NCBI RefSeq assembly: GCF_002005305.1
Contig: NZ_CP014782.1
Coordinates: forward strand, 5,022,001 to 5,086,000
DNA: 64,000 nucleotides
Source of the DNA: Shewanella psychrophila
GTDB taxonomy: Bacteria; Pseudomonadota; Gammaproteobacteria; Enterobacterales; Shewanellaceae
Direction: 5' to 3'
The first letter of the stretch is position 1. Every line of letters begins with the position of its first letter. The position numbers were made by a program, and so were the translations under genes. Below the pieces are notes generated by a model. The model saw nothing but the letters and a program-made list of their open reading frames with translations, searched no databases and had not been told where the DNA came from. Positions 9,901 through 18,522 of this stretch are shown piece by piece.

Positions 9901-10107
9901 ATGTTCAACAGGTCACAACCAGACATAAAATAGATCCATTACATCGAGTCACTGGCTCAAGCCAAAGCTAATGAATCAGAGCAAATTAGCAAGCACTAAA
10001 CCCAAGCGTTGCAGTCACTTATCGCTAATGCTATAGTCCAAAAAAACGCTTCGTATAATCCCGATGATATGGTTTGGGAGTTTCTACCAAGAGCCTTAAA
10101 TTCTTGA
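9901..10107 (+). pseudogene. Possible degraded short coding remnant
   Basis: One frame from an ATG at 9901 to a TGA at 10105 reads as protein-like sequence (SLAQAKANESEQISKH, then TQALQSLIANAIVQKNAS, then YNPDDMVWEFLPRALNS) but is broken by two in-frame stops. I do not recognise the family. It may be the ruin of a small gene or chance; the protein-like composition of three consecutive pieces in one frame is the only evidence. Confidence 0.2.
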
Positions 10108-10241
10108 TTATGAAGTCTGTAACTTTATGCACCATCTCCAATATGGACTATCTGTTAATAGGTAAGATCTGCGTCCAAAAACGCCATAGTTCCCTTTTAA
10201 CCGGTATTCATATAGGTACTATCCAATAAAGGTAGAGACTC

Positions 10242-11237
10242 ATGAATTATTCAAGCTTACCCAAGATCGATCTACATTGTCACTTAGACGGCAGTGTTCG
10301 CCCACAAACGATTATCGATCTTGCTAACCAGCAAAACATCTCCATTCCTAGCCAAGACATCAATGAAATCCGTTCATTAATGATCGCCCCCGAGACATGT
10401 CAGAATCTCGAAGAGTATCTGATGCGTTTCGACCTGCCTCTGTCTGTGATGCAGACCCAAGCGGGGATCGAGCGTATATCATTTGAACTATTCGAGGATG
10501 CGGCTAAAGAAAACGTCAAGTATTTCGAAGTCAGATTCGGCCCACAGCTGCATCAGTTACAAGGTCTAAACTTCGATCAGATCATAGGCTCAGTGGTCAA
10601 AGGCATGCAGCGCGCCGAAGCCATGTATGATATCAAGGGCAACTATATCCTCTCAATCTTGAGAACCTTCCCCAAGGATAACATCAGAGATGTTATCGAT
10701 GCGGGCGCTGCTTATCTGAATAAGGGCGTGGTTGCCTTCGATCTGGCTGGCGCCGAGCTACCAGGCTTTTGCAGTGAGTTTATTCCCTATGTGGAATACG
10801 CCGTCGAGAAAGGTTATCGCATCACCATACACGCCGGAGAACAAGGCGTTGGCCAGAATGTATTCGATGCCGTTTCTATGTTAAATGCCGAACGTGTGGG
10901 CCATGGGATTCATATTACGGGCCACCAGGCCGCCTATGATTTAGTGAAACAACTGAACATAGGCTTGGAAACTTGCCCCAGCAGTAATATCCAGACAAAA
11001 GCGGTAGATAAGCTTAGTGAACATCCACTGAAAGCCTTCTATGAAGATGCTCTGCCCATCACAATCAACACAGATAACCGCACTGTGTCTAACACCACAA
11101 TGACTGACGAAGTGCGCAAAGTAATGGAAGAGTTCAACCTGAGCCGTGAAGATTATTTCAACATCTATAAGATCAGCGTCGAGCAAGCCTTCGCTTCAGA
11201 TGAAGTGAAGCAACATTTGATGAGCTTCATCGACTAG
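10242..11237 (+). CDS. add: Adenosine deaminase
   Basis: 331 residues, the usual length for bacterial adenosine deaminase, which converts (deoxy)adenosine to (deoxy)inosine in the cytoplasm. Zinc and catalytic elements are in place: DLHCHLDG with His12 and His14, TIHAGE with His197 and catalytic Glu200, VGHGIHI, ETCPSSNIQT, and NTDNR with Asp278. The Asn after the metal-binding Asp (DN instead of the DD of E. coli Add) is common in a related subgroup. The gene stands alone, with a strong terminator behind it. A good match to add; related adenine/aminodeoxyfutalosine deaminases are less likely. Confidence 0.92.
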   Translation: MNYSSLPKIDLHCHLDGSVRPQTIIDLANQQNISIPSQDINEIRSLMIAPETCQNLEEYLMRFDLPLSVMQTQAGIERISFELFEDAAKENVKYFEVRFGPQLHQLQGLNFDQIIGSVVKGMQRAEAMYDIKGNYILSILRTFPKDNIRDVIDAGAAYLNKGVVAFDLAGAELPGFCSEFIPYVEYAVEKGYRITIHAGEQGVGQNVFDAVSMLNAERVGHGIHITGHQAAYDLVKQLNIGLETCPSSNIQTKAVDKLSEHPLKAFYEDALPITINTDNRTVSNTTMTDEVRKVMEEFNLSREDYFNIYKISVEQAFASDEVKQHLMSFID

Positions 11238-11256
11238 ATTTGTCTAAGATAAAGAA

Positions 11257-11296
11257 TAAAAAGCCAGCTTATACATTAGTTTAGGCTGGCTTTTTT
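11257..11296 (+). terminator. Terminator of add
   Basis: AAAAAGCCAGC ... GCTGGCTTTTTT: 9-11 bp stem around an approximately 18-nt loop with T-run, directly after add. The A-rich left arm means it can also serve transcription arriving from the minus strand. Confidence 0.85.
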
Positions 11297-11688
11297 CATA
11301 CTTGTTTCTTCCTATCACCCAGTCCAGAAATAAGCCATCGACTCAGGCTCTCAACGGTTATATACCAATCGGTATAAGGTATTAGATAGCAAATTTCTGC
11401 ACCTCTTTCTCCAGGTTCATAGTCAACAGCTGAATTTGGGCGCTGGTTGCATGGGACGAATGAGACACAGATGCCGTGTTTTCGGCTGTTTCGGAGATAT
11501 TGACGATTCGTATAGCCGAGTCCTCCCCCGCCGTTAACTGCTCCGATGCGGCCTCCGAGATCTGATGGCTCATCAAGGAAATTTCAGATAACGAGATAGC
11601 GATATTTTTAAGCTCTTCAGACACCTGATGTGACTTAGCCACCGTCTCTTCACTGTAACCGATCAATATAGGACGGTATTGCAGGAGA

Positions 11689-13251
11689 TTAAGAAGTCTG
11701 CATCAAATCTGATGTGAGTGGGTTGTCGGCAAATTTCGTCTTCCACACTCGCGGCGTGAGTTCTTCAACTTTCGAAGCTGGCTGCTGGCTGACGCGTTGC
11801 AGGACATCGACGAGGTAAGTGTAAGGATTAATCCCTTGCAGACGGCAGGTAACCAGTAAACTTTGCAGCATCCCCAACTGCTCCGCCCCCAGTTCGGTCC
11901 AGCAAAATAGATAATTTTTCCTTCCCATGGGTATGACTCGTAAAGCTCGCTCCAAGTGATTGGTATCGATAGGCACAGCTGGGTAACTCAAGAAGACCTT
12001 AAGTTCTGTTTTTCTATCAAGTGCATAACTAAGGGCCTTGCTTAACGGGTTGCTCGGTAAAATCTCTGGGCGTTGCCGTTGGTCATAGAGCCATTTGAAG
12101 AAGCTATCGACGATGGGCTCACTCCACTTTTGCCGATAAGCGAGGATTTCATCGCTGTAGGTCAGGTTATCGCGGATGTGTTTTTCGATTTTGTAGAGCT
12201 CGGCGATTTGCTTTAAGGCCTCTTTAGCCAATTCCGGCTCCATGAGTAAAGATTTATCGAAGTAGCGCCTAGTATGAGCCCAACAGGTGGCATGGATGAT
12301 GTTCGCTTCGTTATCACGATTAAGTGCTTTTATCACATTGGTATAAGCCTGGTAACCATCACTGAGCAGTACACCGGTAAAACCTGTTAACTGTTCCTTG
12401 GCGTGCTTAGCTCCACGGCTTGATGACCAGGTGAAGGCGACTTCATCATCTTCACCGTAGATGGGCCAAAAGTAAGTCTGTTTCATCCTACCTTTCGCTT
12501 TACGCCCTGCTTTCATCGGTACTTCATCCATGGCCAGTGTAGAGCTGGTGAGGATATGCTGTAGCTGAGCTCGGTAGATAGGCGTTAACAGTTCGATGCC
12601 CCGTTTTACCCAGTTAATGAGAGTAGCCCGGCTGACCTGAACGCCGCTATCAAGCATTCTTTGGTGCTGGCGATACAAGGGTAAATGATAGACTCCCTTG
12701 TCGACCATGATGCCGGCGATAACAGAGACATCAGCAAAACACCCGTCGAGCACGTTATCGGGTGCAGGTTGTACGCTAAGGCAATGCTCAGTTTTGTGAC
12801 GGACGACGGAACGCTTGTAGATAAGAATGGTGTAGCTGCCCGGCTGTTGAGCCAAGCGATGAGTCTCTTTATAACCGATAACCTCATACTGCTCAGCATC
12901 GTCACCTTCTAGCTCTGGCGCCTTAAGTTCAATAACCTTAGTAGGTACCGTGTCATCAAAGCGCAAGCCGGTGTCATTCACTTCATTGCCGGTGCGTTTT
13001 TTTGCTGAGCGGGTATAGGATATCTGTTGCTTGTCTTCAGGCTCTTGCTCCCCAGACTCAAGGCGGTCAAATAAGACTTCTTGATTGGGATTATCCTCTA
13101 ACAGCTTTTCAGACTTGCGGCCAAATAACTGGCGCTTAAACCAGTCGAGTTGCTGTTGCAGCGTGAGCACTTTTTCAGACAGCTCAGAATTTTGAGCGTT
13201 TAGCTGCTCAATTTCTTGTGATAACGAAGCTGTCTGGATAGTTGTTTTCAT
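11689..13251 (-). CDS. tnpC: IS66 family transposase TnpC
   Basis: 520 residues. N-terminal leucine-rich coiled coil (LSQEIEQLNAQNSELSEKV) followed by the DWFKRQLFGRKSEKL signature, a zinc-finger-like region, then the DDE catalytic domain with LAMDEVPMKAG, LLSDGYQAY and the C-terminal ERALRVIPMGRKNYLFC. This is the DDE transposase of the element; starts at 13251, 27 bp after tnpB. Confidence 0.95.
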   Translation of the reverse strand: MKTTIQTASLSQEIEQLNAQNSELSEKVLTLQQQLDWFKRQLFGRKSEKLLEDNPNQEVLFDRLESGEQEPEDKQQISYTRSAKKRTGNEVNDTGLRFDDTVPTKVIELKAPELEGDDAEQYEVIGYKETHRLAQQPGSYTILIYKRSVVRHKTEHCLSVQPAPDNVLDGCFADVSVIAGIMVDKGVYHLPLYRQHQRMLDSGVQVSRATLINWVKRGIELLTPIYRAQLQHILTSSTLAMDEVPMKAGRKAKGRMKQTYFWPIYGEDDEVAFTWSSSRGAKHAKEQLTGFTGVLLSDGYQAYTNVIKALNRDNEANIIHATCWAHTRRYFDKSLLMEPELAKEALKQIAELYKIEKHIRDNLTYSDEILAYRQKWSEPIVDSFFKWLYDQRQRPEILPSNPLSKALSYALDRKTELKVFLSYPAVPIDTNHLERALRVIPMGRKNYLFCWTELGAEQLGMLQSLLVTCRLQGINPYTYLVDVLQRVSQQPASKVEELTPRVWKTKFADNPLTSDLMQTS

Positions 13252-13278
13252 GGCTGATATTATATCAAAAACAGCCAG

Positions 13279-13623
13279 TTATAACGAACTAAACCGTTTG
13301 TTTTTCACTTGTTTTTGCCAATTAATGCCTTCGATGAGGCACTGTAGTTGAGTCCAGGTGAGATTGATTTTATCCCCGTTACCCTCAACGTGATGAAAGC
13401 GGCCTAACTCAAGCCGCTTACTCCACAAACAGTATCCTCCGCGACTGAAATACAGCACCTTCATCATGGTCTGCTTGCGATTAATGAACACAAACAGCTC
13501 ACCACTCATGGGAGAAGCGTGGAGTTGGTGCTTAGCTAATACGATTAAGCCATCAAACTGCTTGCGCATGTCCACGGGTTTGGCATACAACCATATGCGT
13601 AAATCCGGACTGGGCAATAACAT
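13279..13623 (-). CDS. tnpB: IS66 family accessory protein TnpB
   Basis: 114 residues beginning MLLPSPDLRIWLYAKPVDMRKQFDGL, with the family hallmarks PVDMRK and LFVFINRKQTMMKVLYF plus GYCLWSKRLELGRF. TnpB (IS66 Orf2) is required for transposition of such elements though its biochemical role is unclear. Its ATG overlaps the tnpA stop codon by one base (TGATG), indicating translational coupling. Confidence 0.95.
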   Translation of the reverse strand: MLLPSPDLRIWLYAKPVDMRKQFDGLIVLAKHQLHASPMSGELFVFINRKQTMMKVLYFSRGGYCLWSKRLELGRFHHVEGNGDKINLTWTQLQCLIEGINWQKQVKNKRFSSL

Positions 13624-13913
13624 CAGTATCGTAGTCGTAAAATGACATCACCAGGGAGCACAAGCTCAATGTTCCAGTTTGGTTTTGGGTCAGGTAACAC
13701 GGGAAGCTTATCTTGCTTAGCGGGCTCAAGCGCTATCCAGTCGGCTTCGGTAGCCTGGATTTCTGGAGGAACCGTTAACTGCTGGCGCCAACGATTGAAA
13801 GAAGAAGTTGAAATGTTCTCCTGATGACAGAAGTCCTGCATAGATAAAGGCGTTGTGCACCACTTGTCCAGGAGGGTAGATTTTTGAGCGTCGGTGAGAT
13901 GAGGTTTAGCCAT
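13623..13913 (-). CDS. tnpA: IS66 family accessory protein TnpA (helix-turn-helix)
   Basis: 96 residues from the ATG at 13913, or 109 from a GTG at 13952; I prefer the ATG because MAKPHLTDAQKSTLLDKW starts where family similarity begins. LSMQDFCHQENISTSSFNRWRQQ is a helix-turn-helix of the IS3/IS66 OrfA kind. First gene of the element, coupled to tnpB. Confidence 0.88.
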   Translation of the reverse strand: MAKPHLTDAQKSTLLDKWCTTPLSMQDFCHQENISTSSFNRWRQQLTVPPEIQATEADWIALEPAKQDKLPVLPDPKPNWNIELVLPGDVILRLRY

Positions 13914-15509
13914 GAGCATTCTCAGTATTAGGTTTACCCTGAGAGTAGCCACATCAAATGATCTTAGGAAGACGTCCTATATTGATCGGTTACTCTTCAC
14001 TGGTCGTCATGCTTTGAGTAACTGAGGTTTTCGCATCCTTGGCGGCCGTCTGTAACTTAACAATCATATTGTGGATCTCACCCGTGCTGCTCTGCGTCCT
14101 CTGAGCCAATTGACGCACTTCATCGGCAACAACGGCGAAACCACGCCCCTGTTCTCCGGCGCGCGCCGCTTCGATAGCCGCGTTGAGCGCCAGCAGGTTA
14201 GTCTGCTCGGCAATACCCTGAATAACGGATAGCACGTTGGCAATATTATTGACCTCATCATCGAGAATTTGAATATTCCCCCCCGCACTCTCTATCTGAG
14301 TCTCAAGTAGCGCTATGGTTTTAGACGCCTCCTCAGTCAAGAGGTGAGCATTCTGTCCCTGCTTTTCCGCAGCGGCCACAGAGTCGGCGGTCTGTTTTGC
14401 ATGGTCAGCAACGGTACCCGATGAGGCAGTAAGCTCGGTGACAGCCGAGGCCACCATCTGGGTTTCCTCATTCATAGTCCTGGTTAAATTATCTAATTCT
14501 GTGGCGCGACTCTCTGATTCCACCATCTGTTCATTAAGGGTGTAGGCGACATTTTTTATCTCTTTTACAACACCTTGCAATCCTTCCTGCATATAGTTTA
14601 TCGCACCGACAACGCTGTCATTACTGGCGTATTTAAAATCAGGGTTTTGCTTCAAGTCGCCCCGAGATACTTTAATCACAATATTGCGCACATCTTCAAT
14701 TTCGGCGCCTAATGCATTACGCATGCTAAATCCGAAACGATAAAGTGAAAAAGACAGCACCACAGCAATGATGATAGAGAGGGTCAGCAACCACTTGGCC
14801 ACAGACCAGTAGCGTTCATTTGCTTCGGCAGAACTGATACCAGTCCCCACATACCAGCCCCAGCGACTGGTTTTCTGCACCACAGAGGTGAGATCAACAA
14901 CGGCGCCGTCACGCTCCGAATTCCAATGATAGGTGATGATCTGCTGAGTCTTGTTACCTACTAAGCGCTCCACCATCTGGCCAATACTCTTACCGCTGGC
15001 ATCCTTGAAATCATTGAAGCTGGTACCGTGAAGCTGGGGATCGTGAGCGGTGGCTAAGAAATCTAATTTATCATCGACCACATAGACATATTCCGAGTCG
15101 TGATATTTATTCTCTCTGAGCATCTGAGCGGCATATTGTTTAGCCTTGGCCTCACTGAGTTCACCTGATGCGGCTAATTGCTCAAACTGCTCGACAATAT
15201 TGACCGTACTCTTCATCAGCTGATTAATTCGGGCAATATTGTCACTTTCACTGGCTTTAGATAAGGCCTGCAGACCTAAGACTGCAATACTTATCAAGGC
15301 GATAAAAAGTACGCCCACAAATGTCATTATCTTGCTATTAAGCGTCATATAAGAAACCTTAGCGAATTGTTATTTTTATGTACAGCCTTATATAACTAAC
15401 ACTGAAACTGGAATGAAACTAGCCTTACCACTTATTAAATATGTATTAGAAATGAATAACTATTATCTTGATGGAAAACAATTGTAACTGAGCCTCGTGA
15501 TTTTCCAGA

Positions 15510-16205
15510 TCAGCCATAACTAAAACGAATCAGTGTTTGAATTGCCAGTAAGGTTAATATCCATTTCAAGGCCTTCATAAACTTCTCGTTATCAATAGAG
15601 CCCCTCAGCTTAGTGCCTATCAGAGATCCTAAAGAAGCCCCTAAGATAGCCGAGAGTATTTGCGGCAAATAGTCGGCAAAAATAAATCCTAATCCCGCAT
15701 AAATCACCACCTTAGAAATATTACTCAACCCCATCAACAGTGCTGCCGTGGCAATTATCTGGTCTTTATCTGTCAGACGCTTCATCAAAAGATTCATGGT
15801 CAGGGGACCGGGTGCACCAACCACTAGGCCCAGACCAGTCTGCGCCGCGCCAACCAGATAAAAATTTTCCAATTTGCCGAGTAATCGTTCAATAGGTTTT
15901 ACCCAGAGACTGAGCAGTAAATAAAGCGAGATATACAAGGGAATAAACTCTGTCGACAGGTTTATCAGGAAGAAGCCGAACAATGCAATCCCCGCCAAGG
16001 AGCCCAACACAAAGGGCCCTACCACCGGCCAGTATATGTGCCTAAAGGCAAACCCGAGACGGGAGAAATTACTCGCTAATTGTGTGGTGCCATGAATAGG
16101 AATAACCGCGGCGGCAGGCACGAACCAGGGCAAGGTCACGGCTAAGATAAGTCCCCCGCCTAAACCACATATGCCAGCTACCGTGGAGGTAAAGGTGGTC
16201 AACAA
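15510..16205 (-). CDS. TauE/SafE-family membrane permease
   Basis: About 231 residues, highly hydrophobic, with seven to eight membrane segments. AGICGLGGGLILAVTLPWF at the start and TGLGLVVGAPGPLTMNLLM in the second half are the two glycine-rich repeats of the TauE/SafE family of sulfite, sulfoacetate or related anion exporters. The only start available is a TTG at 16205 (or the TTG after it), with no clear ribosome-binding site; the open frame continues 13 codons upstream without ATG, so the N-terminus is uncertain and perhaps slightly eroded. Substrate unknown. Neighbours give no clue. Confidence 0.75.
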   Translation of the reverse strand: MLTTFTSTVAGICGLGGGLILAVTLPWFVPAAAVIPIHGTTQLASNFSRLGFAFRHIYWPVVGPFVLGSLAGIALFGFFLINLSTEFIPLYISLYLLLSLWVKPIERLLGKLENFYLVGAAQTGLGLVVGAPGPLTMNLLMKRLTDKDQIIATAALLMGLSNISKVVIYAGLGFIFADYLPQILSAILGASLGSLIGTKLRGSIDNEKFMKALKWILTLLAIQTLIRFSYG

Positions 16206-16477
16206 AAAAGGGAAATGATAAGCGTATAATCCATGTTTTACTTCTTATTTTCTCTATCTATAAGTTTCTAGCTCTAAATAATATGATGTAAATGCCAGTT
16301 CAGATACTATCCATTAGTATCTGAACTGACAACAAATGGAATACTAGATAAAAAGTCCCAAGATTCACATCCAGTGGAAACGGAAACTAAGCCCAAGGGG
16401 CAGGCTTAATCAAATCTGCAGCTAAGGCCGCTGATTACTGTTATCATATTGAGGTATTTCATTGCCTATTTAACCCT

Positions 16478-17752
16478 ATGTCTGACACAGCTCTACCTCC
16501 AATCAATTCCCACCCCTTCTCAGCCACAGAACTAAGAGAGCTCACAGCAAAAATAAAACTGTGGGGAAATGAGCTAGGCTTCGCTCAAATAGGCATATGT
16601 GACACAGACTTAACCAGTGAAGAGGTCAAATTACAGCAGTGGCTGGACAAGGGCTATCACGGCGATATGGCGTATATGGAAGCCCATGGAATGATGCGTG
16701 CCCGTCCACATGAGCTGCACCCAGGAACCATCAGGGTCATCTCTGCCAGAATGAACTACTTACCACCAGAGGCTGGGTTTGCGACAAATCTCCAAGACCC
16801 CAACCTAGCCTATATCTCCCGTTATGCCGGCGGGCGTGACTATCACAAGTTAATCCGTAATCGTCTCAAGAAACTAGGCCAGATGATCCAGGCTGAGCTC
16901 GATACCATCAACGCAGGCAAGACCAACTTCCGCCCTTTTGTAGACTCGGCGCCGATACTCGAAAGGCCTCTGGCCGAGAAAGCAGGCCTAGGCTGGACGG
17001 GTAAGCACAGTCTCTTGCTCAATGAAGAGGTAGGTAGCTGGTTTTTTCTCGGAGAGTTATTGATCGACCTGCCCCTGCCCGTGGATATTCCCGTCAGTGA
17101 GGGTTGTAATACCTGCGTAGCCTGCATCAAGTCGTGCCCGACCAATGCCATAGTCGAACCCTATATCGTCGACGGCAGGCGTTGCATTTCTTATCTGACG
17201 ATAGAGCTGCAAGGAGCTATTCCAGAGGAATTTCGCCCCCTCATAGGTAATCGCATCTACGGCTGTGATGACTGCCAGCTGGTGTGCCCGGTCAATAGCA
17301 AGGCGCCGCTCACCCTAGAGACTGACTTTCACACTAGGGACCCACTCAAGCAACCTCAATTACTTACCCTCTTTAGCTGGACTGAGGCCGAGTTTCTCAA
17401 GATCACCGAAGGAAGTCCCATTCGCCGTATCGGACATAAGCGCTGGCTAAGAAATATCGCCGTCGCTCTGGGCAATGCCCCAGCTTCAGAAAAGATAATT
17501 CAAGGACTCGAGCAGAGAAAAGCCTCCGAAGAGGCCGATGAGATGGTCATAGAACATATCGATTGGGCATTAGCTCAGCAACACACCAAACTAGCATCAA
17601 TCCTGAGCCTGGAAACACAGAGCCTAGAAAAAAAAGGCCAGGTAATAACAACCCTGAGCCAGTCAGATAGAGTCCAGAACGCCTCCCCCCTCAGCCGCAA
17701 AACATTAAGAGTGATCCGCAGCGTCGAGAAAGGCCTGCCAAGGGATGCTTAA
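16478..17752 (+). CDS. queG: Epoxyqueuosine reductase
   Basis: 424 residues. QueG reduces epoxyqueuosine to queuosine in the last step of tRNA wobble-base modification, using cobalamin and two 4Fe-4S clusters. Seen here: GFAQIGICDTDL near the start, DSAPILERPLAEKAGLGWTGKH (as DSAPILERPLAEKAG and GWTGKHSLLLN), cluster ligands CNTCVACIKSCP (Cys210, 213, 216, 220) and YGCDDCQLVCPVN (Cys263, 266, 270). The C-terminus after about residue 375 runs some 45 residues longer than is typical and is polar. Monocistronic here. Confidence 0.95.
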   Translation: MSDTALPPINSHPFSATELRELTAKIKLWGNELGFAQIGICDTDLTSEEVKLQQWLDKGYHGDMAYMEAHGMMRARPHELHPGTIRVISARMNYLPPEAGFATNLQDPNLAYISRYAGGRDYHKLIRNRLKKLGQMIQAELDTINAGKTNFRPFVDSAPILERPLAEKAGLGWTGKHSLLLNEEVGSWFFLGELLIDLPLPVDIPVSEGCNTCVACIKSCPTNAIVEPYIVDGRRCISYLTIELQGAIPEEFRPLIGNRIYGCDDCQLVCPVNSKAPLTLETDFHTRDPLKQPQLLTLFSWTEAEFLKITEGSPIRRIGHKRWLRNIAVALGNAPASEKIIQGLEQRKASEEADEMVIEHIDWALAQQHTKLASILSLETQSLEKKGQVITTLSQSDRVQNASPLSRKTLRVIRSVEKGLPRDA

Positions 17753-17869
17753 AGAAATACTAAGCCCAAGACAATGCACAGAAAGCTGTAAGGTTAAAGA
17801 TACCCTTCCTTTAACACTATTCTCTCTTGTTTTACTTTCACTTACAGCTTAAAACTCAGAACTTATTAC

Positions 17870-18076
17870 CTAAGACTCTATCGTAAACCCAACCTTGATG
17901 GTCACCTGCCAGTGAGCAATCAAACCCGCCTCCAAATGTCCCCGAGTCTCAATCACCTCAAACCACCTAAGATGCTTCAAGGTCTGCCCCGCAGAAGTGA
18001 CGGCATTTTTTATCGCTTCATCCGAACTGATAGGTGAAGATCCCACTAGTTCAATAACTTTATAAGTATGGCTCAT
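17870..18076 (-). CDS. Dodecin family flavin-binding protein
   Basis: 68 residues, complete. SHTYKVIELVGSSPISSDEAIKNAV (read as YKVIELVGSSP and SSDEAIKNAV), LRWFEVIETRG and GLIAHWQVTIKVGF are the hallmark segments of dodecins, small beta-alpha-beta-beta proteins that form hollow dodecamers storing flavin. The Trp in RWFEV is the residue that stacks on the flavin. Single gene, convergent with queG. Confidence 0.92.
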   Translation of the reverse strand: MSHTYKVIELVGSSPISSDEAIKNAVTSAGQTLKHLRWFEVIETRGHLEAGLIAHWQVTIKVGFTIES

Positions 18077-18222
18077 GGCTGGCTCCGGATAATCCAGTGA
18101 TTGCGCGAATACGGGTGATAGTGACTGAGCAAGAGTAAAACAAAACTCTGTCCAATTCAGTATAGGAGAGCTATCAGAACCTAGCTTTTTACCCCTTCAG
18201 AATGACGGTGACAACAGGGAAA

Positions 18223-18262
18223 GCATTCAAGCTGGATCCTGAAACAAGTTCAGGATGACGAC
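18223..18262. repeat. REP-like palindromic unit, copy 1 (ATCCTGAA type)
   Basis: Block CATTCAAGCTGG then ATCCTGAA-acaag-TTCAGGAT then GACGACT: perfect 8-bp stem at 18236-18243/18249-18256. The same block with only loop and few other changes recurs at 20602-20641. Short, imperfectly conserved, intergenic and hairpin-forming, as REP elements mobilised by RAYT proteins are. Confidence 0.7.
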
Positions 18263-18310
18263 TAAGACACAAAGCACAAAGCACAGAAACAAAAACTGAA
18301 ACGTCATGTC

Positions 18311-18335
18311 ATTCCGGCACGTTTGTGGCCGGAAT
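18311..18335. repeat. REP-like palindromic unit (ATTCCGGC type)
   Basis: Perfect 8-bp stem ATTCCGGC (18311-18318) / GCCGGAAT (18328-18335) around a 9-nt loop, 55 bp after copy 1 of the other palindrome. Only one copy noticed in the window. Confidence 0.5.
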
Positions 18336-18522
18336 CCAGCCCCTTCAGATACAAAACGAAATATTCTCTTTCATAAAGCATTCCCTTAGTAAAAAGCCTA
18401 AGTAAATATTGCCTTATCATTCCTTTAGCTGTTGATAAATCAATCACCCCCCGCTAAGTTCACTATACTTTTACCAATGATTTCAATCAGATTTTCGCTC
18501 TCTGTTATAAAAGGAATTTGTA

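Larger units (their letters stand above)
11655..13993 (-). mobile_element. Complete IS66-family insertion sequence (2339 bp)
   Basis: The ends are a perfect 21-bp inverted repeat starting GTAACCGATC and ending GATCGGTTAC; GTAA at the tips is characteristic of IS66. It is flanked by the 8-bp direct repeat TCTTCACT at 11647-11654 and 13994-14001, the standard IS66 duplication. It carries the three usual genes in order tnpA, tnpB, tnpC, all open. Intact ends, intact duplication and clean reconstruction of the host gene point to a recent insertion. Confidence 0.97.
11382..15348 (-). pseudogene. Methyl-accepting chemotaxis protein, split by an IS66-family element
   Basis: The N-terminal 452 codons (13990-15348) and the C-terminal piece (11382 to about 11666) belong to one gene. 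Removing the element at 11655-13993 and one copy of its 8-bp duplication rejoins them in frame as ...MTTSEETVAKSHQ..., giving a 539-residue protein, normal length for this family. N-terminal transmembrane helix, single-Cache sensor (YVYVVDDKLDFLATAHDP, WGWYVGTGIS), second helix, HAMP-like region and the signalling hairpin IAEQTNLLALNAAIEAARAGE (written in two parts: IAEQTNLLALN, AAIEAARAGEQGRGFAVVADE) are all present in the first piece. The lost part is the last ~88 residues of the signalling coiled coil, so the receptor is presumably inactive. Ligand unknown. Confidence 0.93.
18077..18522. other. Intergenic region with REP-like palindromes
   Basis: 446 bp without a gene. Besides the two palindromic units listed separately it has the promoter region of the alkylsulfatase gene; an AAAGGAATTTG ribosome-binding site precedes the ATG at 18523. 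Confidence 0.6.
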
